Under the pieces are notes generated by a model that did not search any database, was not told the origin of the DNA, and saw only the letters and a list, made by a program, of their open reading frames with translations. The position numbers were made by a program, and so were the translations under genes. From Herbaspirillum sp. AP02 (GTDB lineage Bacteria > Pseudomonadota > Gammaproteobacteria > Burkholderiales > Burkholderiaceae_D), in the NCBI RefSeq assembly GCF_015767275.1, contig NZ_JADWMY010000009.1, positions 124,001 through 188,000 of the forward strand: a DNA stretch of 64,000 bases, written 5' to 3'. Positions 57,207-64,000 of the stretch are shown piece after piece. Numbering within the stretch: the first letter of the stretch is position 1; each line of letters opens with the position of its first letter.

Positions 57207-58877
57207 TTACTTCGGCTCTTGCAGTGGCAAAGTGAAGCTGAAAGTCGATCCCTGATGTTGTTTGGACTGTAACACGAGTTTGCCGCCCATGAGCGTCACC
57301 AGACGCTGGGCGATGGTCAGTCCGAGGCCGGCGCCATCCCTGGAACGGCGCACGCTGTCGTCGGCCTGGGTGAACTTCTCGAAGATGGTCTCCAGTTGCG
57401 CGGCAGGAATGCCGATGCCGGTGTCCTTGATGTGGATGTCGAGCCGGTCGGCGGCACTGCGCTCGACCTCGACCATGATGCGGCCGGCGTCGGTATAGCG
57501 CACGGCGTTACCGAGCAGGTTTTCCAGCACGCGCAACACCTTGCGCTGATCGCATACCAGCACCTGCGGCACGTCGTCGGCGATGCGGCATTCCAGCAGC
57601 ACGCCCTTGTCCCGGGCGGCCGGGTAGTGGCGGGCGATGGCCTGGCCGACCAGTTCGCGCAGGTTTTCCGGCGCCATGTGTACGGTCACGCGGCGGTCTT
57701 CCAGTTCGGTCACCTCCAGGATGGAGTTGACCAGGTCCAGCAGGCGATTGCCGCTGTCGTGGATGGCCGTGGCGTATTGCGCCAGGGGCGACTCCCCCAG
57801 CTCCTCGCGCAAGGCGTCGGAATAGCCGAGCACGCCGTTGAGCGGGGTGCGGAACTCATGCGACATGTTGGACAGGAAGCGCGACTTGGCCTGGTTGGCC
57901 TGCATGGCGTCCTGGCGGCTGCGTTGCAGCGAGCCGGCCATCCAGATCAGCACCGCATTGAATACCAGCACCGCCAGCGTGATGAGGGCCGCCAGCGTGA
58001 GCGTACGGTTACGTTCGCGGTAATAGGGGGCCAGGCGTTCTTCGATGTCGATGCCCACCGAGGCGTAGAGCGGATAGTCGCGCAACTTCTGGAAGGCGTA
58101 GATGCGCTCGCGGCCGTCGACCCGGCTGGCGGCCTCGACCACGCCGCTACCCTGGGCCAGCATGGCGGCGTAGACCTTGCCGCCGCGCACCTGCTCGCCC
58201 ATGGCGTCCATGTCGCCGGTGCGGCGCACACGCGCCACGCCATCGGCGCCGACCAGGGTGATGACGCCATGATGGCCGACGTCGATCTGGTGGTACAGGC
58301 TGGTGAAGTATTGCGGGTCCATCGAGACCACCACCACGCCGCCGAAGCCGCCGTCGGGGCGGTTGATGCGTCGCGTCAGCTGCAGCGACCATTTCTTGGA
58401 GACGCGGCCCAGTACCGGGGTGCTGATGAAAAGCTTGTCTTCGCCGCCGTGCATGTGGACCTGGATATGTTCGCGGTCCGACAGGTTCAGGGGCGTGAAG
58501 GGCTTGCTGGAGAGCACCACGTCACCGTTGCGGTCGACGATGGTGAAGAGGTTGTAGACATTGCGTGCCACCAGGCCATTGTCGATCTCGTTGGCCAGGT
58601 CCAGGGCCGGGCCGCGTTCACCATAGCGGTAACGCAGGTAGACGGCAGCCTGGTCGGCGGCTTCGATGGTGCGGTAGGCATGTTCCAGGAACAGTCGCGA
58701 AAGCGACTGGGCATCGCGACGGGCGTCCTGCAGGTAATTGGCGCGGCTGGTCTGCAGCTCCTTGAGCGCACCCAACCACAGCCCGCTGATCAGCAGCAGG
58801 GAAAACAGCCCCAGTGCCAGGCGCAGATCGATGCGTGCAAACCGGAGGGGCAGGGGAGGGTGTTTCCGGTCATCCAT
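57207..58877 (-). CDS. Cache-type sensor histidine kinase
   Basis: 556 residues. A signal-anchor helix (about 17-35) and a second helix (about 285-305) flank a double-Cache periplasmic domain (LFTIVDRNGDVVLSSKPF; RINRPDGGFGGVVVVSMDPQYF in pieces). Then His in NMSHEFRTPLNG and an ATPase domain with a slightly altered G2 box, GAGLGLTIA. No receiver is attached. The start at 58877 avoids overlap with the preceding gene; a longer frame to 58937 would overlap its end. Likely first kinase of the relay. Confidence 0.9.
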   Translation of the reverse strand: MDDRKHPPLPLRFARIDLRLALGLFSLLLISGLWLGALKELQTSRANYLQDARRDAQSLSRLFLEHAYRTIEAADQAAVYLRYRYGERGPALDLANEIDNGLVARNVYNLFTIVDRNGDVVLSSKPFTPLNLSDREHIQVHMHGGEDKLFISTPVLGRVSKKWSLQLTRRINRPDGGFGGVVVVSMDPQYFTSLYHQIDVGHHGVITLVGADGVARVRRTGDMDAMGEQVRGGKVYAAMLAQGSGVVEAASRVDGRERIYAFQKLRDYPLYASVGIDIEERLAPYYRERNRTLTLAALITLAVLVFNAVLIWMAGSLQRSRQDAMQANQAKSRFLSNMSHEFRTPLNGVLGYSDALREELGESPLAQYATAIHDSGNRLLDLVNSILEVTELEDRRVTVHMAPENLRELVGQAIARHYPAARDKGVLLECRIADDVPQVLVCDQRKVLRVLENLLGNAVRYTDAGRIMVEVERSAADRLDIHIKDTGIGIPAAQLETIFEKFTQADDSVRRSRDGAGLGLTIAQRLVTLMGGKLVLQSKQHQGSTFSFTLPLQEPK

Positions 58878-58906
58878 GGCGCTGCAGGCCTTTCCAGTGG
58901 TAATCC

Positions 58907-59542
58907 CTAGCGGGACTCGCGCTCCCTGCGTGCACAACAGGCGCGCAGGTAGCCGCGTAGTTCATCAAAATTGACCGGTTTGGGGAAGAACACCACCCCT
59001 GCCGGAATACCGCCACGCTGCGCCATCTCGTCCTGGTCCAGGCTACTGACGATGGCGATGCTCACATCCTGCAGCTGCGGATCGTTGAGGATGGTCTTGA
59101 CCACTTCGTAGCCGTCCATGCCCTCCATCACGATATCGGCCAGCACCACGTCGGGTTTGCTGCGCGCGATCTCCAGCAGTGCCTTGTAACCGTTGTCGCA
59201 ATAGACCAGATCCAGCGGCAGGCCCCAGGAAGCCAGCGCCCCTGCATACAACTCGCGCTGCAGGCGACTGTCCTCGATCACCAGCACGGCGGTGCGGCCG
59301 TTGCCGGGTCGCGGTGCCGGGTTGCCGCGGCCATGTTCGGCAGCATCGGCGGAGGAGCCGGGCGTGGCCTTGTAGGCATGCACGGCGGCCAGCGGGATGC
59401 GGCGGTGACCTCCCTTGGTCTTCCAGGCCTCGATGATGCCGGCCTCGACCAGTTGCTGCACGGACGACACCGAAATACCCAGGATATGGGCCGCTTCCTG
59501 GGTGGTGCAGACCTCGGAGCTGGTTGTCTTTGCGGTTTTCAT
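58907..59542 (-). CDS. Response regulator with N-terminal excisionase/MerR-like HTH
   Basis: 211 residues in reversed order: a DNA-binding domain first (about 11-57; TTQEAAHILGISVSSVQQLVEAGIIEAWKTKGGHRRI in pieces, the excisionase/helix_turn_helix_17 type), a linker, then a receiver (about 84-205) with VIEDS, phospho-Asp in VVLADIVMEGMDG and FPKPVN. Most response regulators have the receiver first. Presumably it regulates transcription when phosphorylated by the coded relay behind it. Heads the minus-strand group. Confidence 0.85.
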   Translation of the reverse strand: MKTAKTTSSEVCTTQEAAHILGISVSSVQQLVEAGIIEAWKTKGGHRRIPLAAVHAYKATPGSSADAAEHGRGNPAPRPGNGRTAVLVIEDSRLQRELYAGALASWGLPLDLVYCDNGYKALLEIARSKPDVVLADIVMEGMDGYEVVKTILNDPQLQDVSIAIVSSLDQDEMAQRGGIPAGVVFFPKPVNFDELRGYLRACCARRERESR

Positions 59543-59769
59543 AAATCCATTATCGGTATATTACACAAATAAATCAAATTCATTAGATAAAAATTGAATT
59601 CGCTATAATCGGTTTTCGACGAAAAGCAACAGTCGTCACACTCATGCCGGAAAGCAAGCTTTGACCGGGCATTATGCAGAGAATTTCGTGACTTCGTCAG
59701 ATTTTGCGTATTTTGCCCGCTTTCGGGCAGTCAGGCACAATTTATCGGCCTGTGGGAGTTTCCCTGCAC
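59543..59769. promoter_or_regulatory. AT-rich promoter region of the HTH-receiver group
   Basis: Non-coding gap between the HTH-receiver start and the MITE-like element. ATTTGATTTATTT lies on the minus strand at 59567-59579 and the word ACCGATAA (minus) at about 59547-59554, close to a sigma-28 -10 but without a fitting TAAA; a plus-strand TATAAT is at 59604-59609 with no gene to serve. Confidence 0.35.
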
Positions 59770-59772
59770 TCC

Positions 59773-59822
59773 CTAGGGCCTGTTCCCACTCATCTCGCAG
59801 ATTGAGTGGGAACAGGCCCTAG
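59773..59822. mobile_element. MITE-like 50-bp hairpin with YTAR-type ends
   Basis: Left arm 59773-59792 and right arm 59803-59822 are perfect 20-bp inverted repeats around a ten-base centre in which TCT/AGA can pair with one bulge. Each arm begins with CTAG followed by GGCCTGTTCCCACTCA. CTAG fits the YTAR target duplicated by IS5-family elements, and GGCCTGTTC is typical of terminal repeats in that family as I know it. The right CTAG supplies the photolyase stop codon (59819-59821). No transposase is nearby. It may also act as a transcript-end hairpin, though no T run follows. Confidence 0.6.
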
Positions 59823-61384
59823 AGTGTGTCCAGGCGAGCGCGCAGCGCCGTGGCCTGCTCTTGCAGGCGGGTGATCTCGCCCGGGTCCATCTTCCGCAGT
59901 TGCTGGTAGGCCATGCCCATGCGCGGGTTGTTGCCGAAGGTGGCACGGTGGCGCAGGAAGAAGTCCCAATACAAGGCATTGAAGGGGCAGGCCTCTTCAC
60001 CAGTCTTTTGCTTGGGGTCGTAGACACACCCCTGGCAATAGTCACTCATGCGCCCGATGTAGGCGGCGCTACTGACGTAGGGCTTGGTGGCAATGACGCC
60101 GCCGTCGGCCCATTGGCTCATGCCCAGGGTGTTGGGCAACGCCACCCATTCGAAGGCGTCGATGTAGATGCCCAAGTACCAGTGATGCAGTTCTTTCGGA
60201 TCGAGTCCGGCTAGCAAGGCAAAGTTGCCGATCACCATCAGGCGCTGGATGTGATGGGCGTGGGCCGTCTGCAGCGACTGTCCGATGGCGTGCTGCAGGC
60301 AGTGCATGCGGGTCTGGCCGGTCCAGAACCAGGCCGGCAGCGGCAGCCGGTGGCCCAGGGCATTGCGTTGGTCGTAGCCGGGCATCTGCGACCAGTAGAT
60401 GCCGCGCACGTATTCGCGCCAGCCGATGATCTGGCGGATGAAGCCCTCCACCGCCGCCAGCGGCGCATCGCCATCGCGATAGGCTTGCTCGGCACGACGT
60501 ACCACTTCCAGCGGTTGCAGCATCTTGACGTTGAGCGCGAACGACAGCAGGGAGTGGAACAGGCGCTGGGCCTGGCTGCTCATCGCGTCTTCATAGTCGC
60601 CGAAGCAGGGCAGCACGCGGGTGATGAAATGCTCCAGGTGCTGCAAGGCTTCGTCGCGATCCAGTGGCCAGCGCAATTGCGCGGCCTGTGGGTCGCCGAA
60701 GCTGGCCACGCCCTGCGCCTGCAGCATCTGCCACAGCGCGCCATGGTCGTGCGGGGCGCGCCAGTCCTCGGGTTCGGGCGGGGTGCCGGGCCAGCGCTTG
60801 CGATTGTCGTGGTCGAAATTCCATTGACCGCCTTCGGGCTGGCCGGACGCATCCAGCAGCAGTTCGAAGCGGCGGCGCATCTGCCGGTAGAAGTGTTCCA
60901 TCAGCCATTGCTTGCGTCCTGCAAAGAGGCGCGGCAGTTCATGGCGGGCGGTGAGGAAATGCTCGGTGTCGACCATCGTCGCCGACAGCGCCGGCGCTTG
61001 CTCATGCGCCCATTGCTGCAGGAGCTGATCGACCCGCCATTCATCCGGCGCCTGCCATTGCACCTCCCGGGACTGGTAGTGGGCCACCAGCGCCGACAGG
61101 TTGGCCTCCAGCGATTGACGGTTGCTGGCATCGTCCAGGCTGATATAGCGGACCCGGTGGCCGTCGGCGCGCAGGCGCCCGGCAAAGGCACGCATGGCGG
61201 CAAAGATGGCCAGGATCTTCTGGGCGTGGTGCAGCACGTAGTCGGTTTCCGAACGGACTTCCATGAGCACGTAGACCACCTCGGGATCGACGGCATCGAA
61301 CCAGGAATGCAGCGGGTTGAGCTGGTCGCCCAGCACCAGACGCAGGGAGCGGGCTGGATGGGACGAGCTCGTGTCTTTCTTCAT
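59819..61384 (-). CDS. phrB: Fe-S bacterial (6-4) photolyase / cryptochrome
   Basis: 521 residues. The N-terminal part (LRLVLGDQLNPLHSWF) matches the photolyase-related family of iron-sulfur bacterial cryptochromes/photolyases. Four Cys, 362, 450, 453 and 466, have the same spacing (88, 3, 13) as the 4Fe-4S ligands of Agrobacterium PhrB, as I recall that structure. PhrB repairs (6-4) photoproducts using FAD and a lumazine antenna. It lies last in a three-gene unit with an MFS carrier and a chalcone-isomerase-like protein. Repair rather than signalling is inferred. Confidence 0.92.
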   Translation of the reverse strand: MKKDTSSSHPARSLRLVLGDQLNPLHSWFDAVDPEVVYVLMEVRSETDYVLHHAQKILAIFAAMRAFAGRLRADGHRVRYISLDDASNRQSLEANLSALVAHYQSREVQWQAPDEWRVDQLLQQWAHEQAPALSATMVDTEHFLTARHELPRLFAGRKQWLMEHFYRQMRRRFELLLDASGQPEGGQWNFDHDNRKRWPGTPPEPEDWRAPHDHGALWQMLQAQGVASFGDPQAAQLRWPLDRDEALQHLEHFITRVLPCFGDYEDAMSSQAQRLFHSLLSFALNVKMLQPLEVVRRAEQAYRDGDAPLAAVEGFIRQIIGWREYVRGIYWSQMPGYDQRNALGHRLPLPAWFWTGQTRMHCLQHAIGQSLQTAHAHHIQRLMVIGNFALLAGLDPKELHHWYLGIYIDAFEWVALPNTLGMSQWADGGVIATKPYVSSAAYIGRMSDYCQGCVYDPKQKTGEEACPFNALYWDFFLRHRATFGNNPRMGMAYQQLRKMDPGEITRLQEQATALRARLDTL

Positions 61385-61393
61385 GGTGATGCG

Positions 61394-62638
61394 TCAGAGG
61401 GGATGCCTGCGGCCATAGCTGCCCAGCACCACGAAGGCGCACAGCTTGAGCAGGCAGGGCAGGGCGGCATAGACCAGGGGCAGGCTGGTGCCGGGCCCCT
61501 GGCCAGGGTGGTAATCCAGAGCCGACAGGATGGGGAGCGCGATGCCGGCCAGCGCCAGCGCCAGCTTGCCCAGCATGGTGAGGATGCCGAAGGCCGCGCC
61601 CACCGAGCCGCGGCCGGTCACGACCCGTGCCAGCAAGACCGGCGGCAGCAACAGGTCGGCACCCAGTGCGGCACCGGTGGCCAGGCACACGGCCAGGAAA
61701 GCGATGCGCTCGCCCGGCCCCAGCCACGCGGCACCGATGAAGCCGGCGGTCGACAGCAGCATCGCCAGGCGCCAGCAAGCCACGGTACCGACCTTGCGCG
61801 CCAGTGCGCTCCACAGCGGCAGGCCGAGGGCAGCCGCGCCGAAATAGGCGGCCAGGAAGAGACCGGCCAGGGCCTTCTCCTGCAATTGATCTTCGATGAA
61901 GAACAAGGCCAGCGTGGCCGGAATGGCGGCCGAGAGCGCATTGAGCAGATAGGGCGGCAACAGGGCGCGGAAGGCGCGATTGGCCCACAGGCTGGCCATC
62001 GCCTGGCGCCACGGTTGCCCTTGAGGCAGGCCGGGCGGCGCCGGCTGGCGCAGCAACAGCAGCAGTGCCATCCCCAGCACGGCGGCGAAGAACAGGCAAT
62101 ACCCGTTCAGGCGGCCCGCCACCTGCGTCGGGTCGGCGGCCAGGATGCCCACTGGCACCACGCTGGCCACGATCACCCCGACCAGCCCGGCCGCCTCGCG
62201 CCAGGCCACGGCGCGCAGGCCATCGTCAGGCAGGCGTGAACCCCACGACAGGTAGCCGATGCTCAACATGCTGTGCGCGCCATAGGCCAGCACCAGCATG
62301 CCGACCAGCCAGAGCATGGCGGCCTGGGGCGTGGCGGGGGGCTTCCACAGGCAGACGAAGGCCAGGGCCAGCACCAGCGCGGCCAGGGCCATCCAGCGTT
62401 TCTGGCGGTGCGCCGAACGGTCCAGCAGATGACCGAAGAGCGGGTCCTGCAGCATGTCCAGCAGGCGCGCAGCGAACAACACCCACCCCAGCGGTGCCAG
62501 TGCGACGCCGACGTGGCTGGCGTAATACGCCGGCAGCTGCACGAACAACGGCAGCGCCGCCATCGCCAGCGGCGCGCCCAGCATGCCATAGGCCGCGTCC
62601 TGCCAGCGCCCGGTCTGGCGGGCGGCACCTGCGCTCAA
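61394..62638 (-). CDS. MFS transporter (GPH/sugar-cation symporter-like)
   Basis: 414-residue twelve-helix carrier resembling the glycoside-pentoside-hexuronide group, with a degenerate loop motif LLDMLQDPLFGHLLDRSAHRQKRW. It begins at TTG 62638, whose TTGA overlaps the stop of the chalcone-isomerase-like gene; the nearest ATG is 18 codons further in, so the TTG start with translational coupling is preferred. MFS carriers of this type accompany photolyase genes in several light-responsive clusters. Substrate unknown. Confidence 0.82.
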   Translation of the reverse strand: MSAGAARQTGRWQDAAYGMLGAPLAMAALPLFVQLPAYYASHVGVALAPLGWVLFAARLLDMLQDPLFGHLLDRSAHRQKRWMALAALVLALAFVCLWKPPATPQAAMLWLVGMLVLAYGAHSMLSIGYLSWGSRLPDDGLRAVAWREAAGLVGVIVASVVPVGILAADPTQVAGRLNGYCLFFAAVLGMALLLLLRQPAPPGLPQGQPWRQAMASLWANRAFRALLPPYLLNALSAAIPATLALFFIEDQLQEKALAGLFLAAYFGAAALGLPLWSALARKVGTVACWRLAMLLSTAGFIGAAWLGPGERIAFLAVCLATGAALGADLLLPPVLLARVVTGRGSVGAAFGILTMLGKLALALAGIALPILSALDYHPGQGPGTSLPLVYAALPCLLKLCAFVVLGSYGRRHPL

Positions 62639-63225
62639 GGCGTTTCCCCGAGCAGGCGGCGCCTCAGGCCATCATCGCGGCTGGGCTGGCCGAGCCAGAT
62701 ATTGAAGAAGGAGCGTGCCAGTTCGGGATCGGCGATCTCTGCCAGCAGCTTGTCCTTGTCGTAGAGCCGCATGCCGCGCCGGGGCAGATAGACCCCCACC
62801 AGTTCATCACCATCGGCGACATCGACAAAGGCGCGGTTGAGCTCGCTCTTCCAGCGGGCCAGCGTGGGACCGGGGATCGGCGCCGGACTCATGCGCTGGA
62901 TTTCGTCGATGGAGGTATTGGCCAGTCGCTCGCGGCTGATGCTCACCTTGTAATCCAGTTGCAGTGCGAAAGGCTGGTTATCATCCAGCGGGCGCTGTGG
63001 CGCCCACAAGGTGGCGTCATAGATGCGCAGGCCCAGCCAGCGCATGGTGCCGTTACCCACGGCCTGGGCCTGCGGCAATACCTCCTGCCAGGGGGCGGCG
63101 GCCTGTGCTGCGGCCATCCCGGTCAGGGCCAGTAGCAGCAGGCCGCTGCACAAGCGCAGGAGCAGGGGCAGGCGCAGCCGGCGAAACGGAAACAGGGAGG
63201 CAGGCAGGGTAGTAGTGATGGACAT
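62635..63225 (-). CDS. Chalcone-isomerase-like periplasmic protein
   Basis: About 196 residues. A signal sequence (LLLRLCSGLLLLALTGMAAAQA) ends near residue 40; the mature part has the chalcone-isomerase-like fold signature (WLGLRIYDATLWAP, YKVSISRERLANTSIDEI in pieces, then NIWLGQPS near the end). Bacterial members are not flavonoid enzymes, and their role is open. I prefer the ATG at 63225, with GAGGA nine bases before it, over 63234. First gene of the unit that continues with the MFS carrier and photolyase. Confidence 0.85.
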   Translation of the reverse strand: MSITTTLPASLFPFRRLRLPLLLRLCSGLLLLALTGMAAAQAAAPWQEVLPQAQAVGNGTMRWLGLRIYDATLWAPQRPLDDNQPFALQLDYKVSISRERLANTSIDEIQRMSPAPIPGPTLARWKSELNRAFVDVADGDELVGVYLPRRGMRLYDKDKLLAEIADPELARSFFNIWLGQPSRDDGLRRRLLGETP

Positions 63226-63291
63226 GCGAGTCATTCCTCGTGGCGAACGTCGGGGCGCCAGGGCGCGGGCTTCACATGGCCGCTAGATTAC

Positions 63292-63346
63292 TACCAACGA
63301 AAGGCAAATGCTACTGATTGGTATTTTTTATTTACCAGTCGGTATT
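63292..63346. promoter_or_regulatory. Repeated TACCA/TGGTA operator-like array before the photolyase unit
   Basis: TACCAA (63292-63297), TTGGTA (63318-63323) and TACCA (63333-63337) form overlapping dyads, and CTGATTGGTATTTT / CAGTCGGTATTTT is an imperfect direct repeat (63314-63347). The array lies 70-120 bases before the chalcone-isomerase-like start. Likely operators for a dimeric repressor; the regulator is not identified. Confidence 0.45.
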
Positions 63347-63367
63347 TTGGCGACCGAGAGAGACCGC

Positions 63368-64000
63368 TCAGCGCGTCCATTTGCGCTCGTAGTCCATTTC
63401 CTCGAAATGCTGGACCAGGAAATCAATGAACACCCGCACCTTGGCCGGCAGGTGCTTGCGTCCCTGGTAGGCGATGTTGATGGTCAGGCGCGGCAGGTCC
63501 CATTCATCCAGTATCGGTACCAGCCGGCCCGCCACGACGTCGTCGTAGATGATGTAGTTGGGCTGGATCAGGATGCCCAGCCCCTCGAGCGCGGCGGCCC
63601 GGATGATCTGGCCGTCGTTGGATTGCATCAGGGCGCTGATGTCCAGCGCGCGCTCACCGGCCTGGCGATGCTGGAAGCGCAGGCTGTTGGGCTGGTTGGC
63701 GTGGCTGTAGACCAGCAGGTCGTGCGCGGCCAGGTCGTCCAGCGTGCGCGGCACCCCGCGGGCGGCCAGGTAACCGGGAGCGGCCGCCAGGATGCGGCGG
63801 GTCGAGGCCAGGCGGCGCACGGCGATGTTGGAATCCGGTTCGAATTCGCGGGTGCGGATGGCGATATCGATACCGCTGTCGAGCAGGTCGACATAGCGGT
63901 TGGCCGCCACCAGGTCCAGGGAGATGTCCGGATAGAGCTGGTGAAAGCGGGGCAGGATGGGGCTGATGTGCTTCATGCAGAACGACAGCGAGGAAGTCAC
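63368..64000 (-). CDS. LysR-family regulator, N-terminus beyond the window
   Basis: 211 codons of the C-terminal effector domain are present; the DNA-binding part lies past base 64000. The fold is a type-2 periplasmic-binding-like domain of the CrgA/DmlR group (DISLDLVAANRYVDLLDSGIDIAIR in pieces; ALEGLGILIQPNY). The frame is open to the end of the window. It is upstream of the photolyase unit and on the same strand, with 142 bases and an operator-like array between, so a link is possible but not shown. Confidence 0.9.
   Translation of the reverse strand: MTSSLSFCMKHISPILPRFHQLYPDISLDLVAANRYVDLLDSGIDIAIRTREFEPDSNIAVRRLASTRRILAAAPGYLAARGVPRTLDDLAAHDLLVYSHANQPNSLRFQHRQAGERALDISALMQSNDGQIIRAAALEGLGILIQPNYIIYDDVVAGRLVPILDEWDLPRLTINIAYQGRKHLPAKVRVFIDFLVQHFEEMDYERKWTR

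Noticed and set aside
59547-59554. Sigma-28-like promoter before the HTH-receiver gene
   Set aside because: ACCGATAA fits the -10, but the -35 TAAA is absent and it lies within about 10 bases of the start codon.
60251-62239. 662-codon plus-strand frame opposite photolyase and the MFS gene
   Set aside because: Gln/Gly/Arg-rich, no domain, spans two well-supported genes on the other strand.

Overview
The window is GC-rich chromosomal DNA with dense, short-spaced genes on both strands. Its content (kdpDE, Burkholderiales-type porins, many methyl-accepting chemotaxis proteins, IclR/LysR regulators, MHS transporters, 4-residue gene overlaps) points to a betaproteobacterium of the Oxalobacteraceae. 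Herbaspirillum or a close relative is my best guess; this is inference from protein character, not from a marker gene. I saw no rRNA, tRNA, CRISPR array, intact insertion sequence or prophage.

Layout. 1-2606: end of a kdp potassium operon (kdpD truncated by the window edge, then kdpE). 2625-5511 (minus): two small membrane proteins, a TorF-like outer-membrane protein, and an enoyl-CoA hydratase-like protein lacking both usual catalytic glutamates. 5816-10495: a Cache chemoreceptor, a DMT exporter, and a LysR regulator divergent from an NfsB-like nitroreductase. 10514-17802: a quinate/shikimate catabolic locus. Two tandem IclR regulators are transcribed divergently from a VOC protein, a shikimate-dehydrogenase-like enzyme, a TIM-barrel dehydroshikimate dehydratase candidate, a porin and an MHS permease; a PcaR-like operator lies in the divergent promoter. 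18611-22021: a two-domain KaiC-family ATPase followed by three response regulators. 22442-27970: an MHS transporter, a DUF3142 lipoprotein coupled to a large unrecognised lipoprotein, and a receiver that has lost its phosphorylation residues.

28104-35390 is an organosulfur locus. An ABC importer of the nitrate/sulfonate/taurine class with a cytochrome c gene (minus) is divergent from OsmC, a cysteine/mercaptopropionate dioxygenase and a protein with four rhodanese domains (plus). 35562-36245 encodes a lone HEPN Abi-like protein. 36410-39400 is a SiaABCD-type phosphatase/kinase/antagonist/diguanylate cyclase switch whose phosphatase has a cytoplasmic CBS sensor.

39445-59542 (minus) is an unusually concentrated signalling block: two PAS/CHASE kinases, degenerate HD-GYP and GGDEF response regulators, an Aer-like receptor, a hemerythrin, CheV, another chemoreceptor, and a cascade of HTH-receiver protein, Cache kinase, HPt protein and hybrid kinase. 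Most are linked by stop/start overlaps or very short gaps, so they probably act in shared c-di-GMP, chemotaxis and phosphorelay circuits. 59819-63225 (minus) is a light/oxidative-stress module (chalcone-isomerase-like protein, MFS carrier, Fe-S 6-4 photolyase) with a small MITE-like hairpin at the photolyase stop codon. A LysR gene runs off the right edge.
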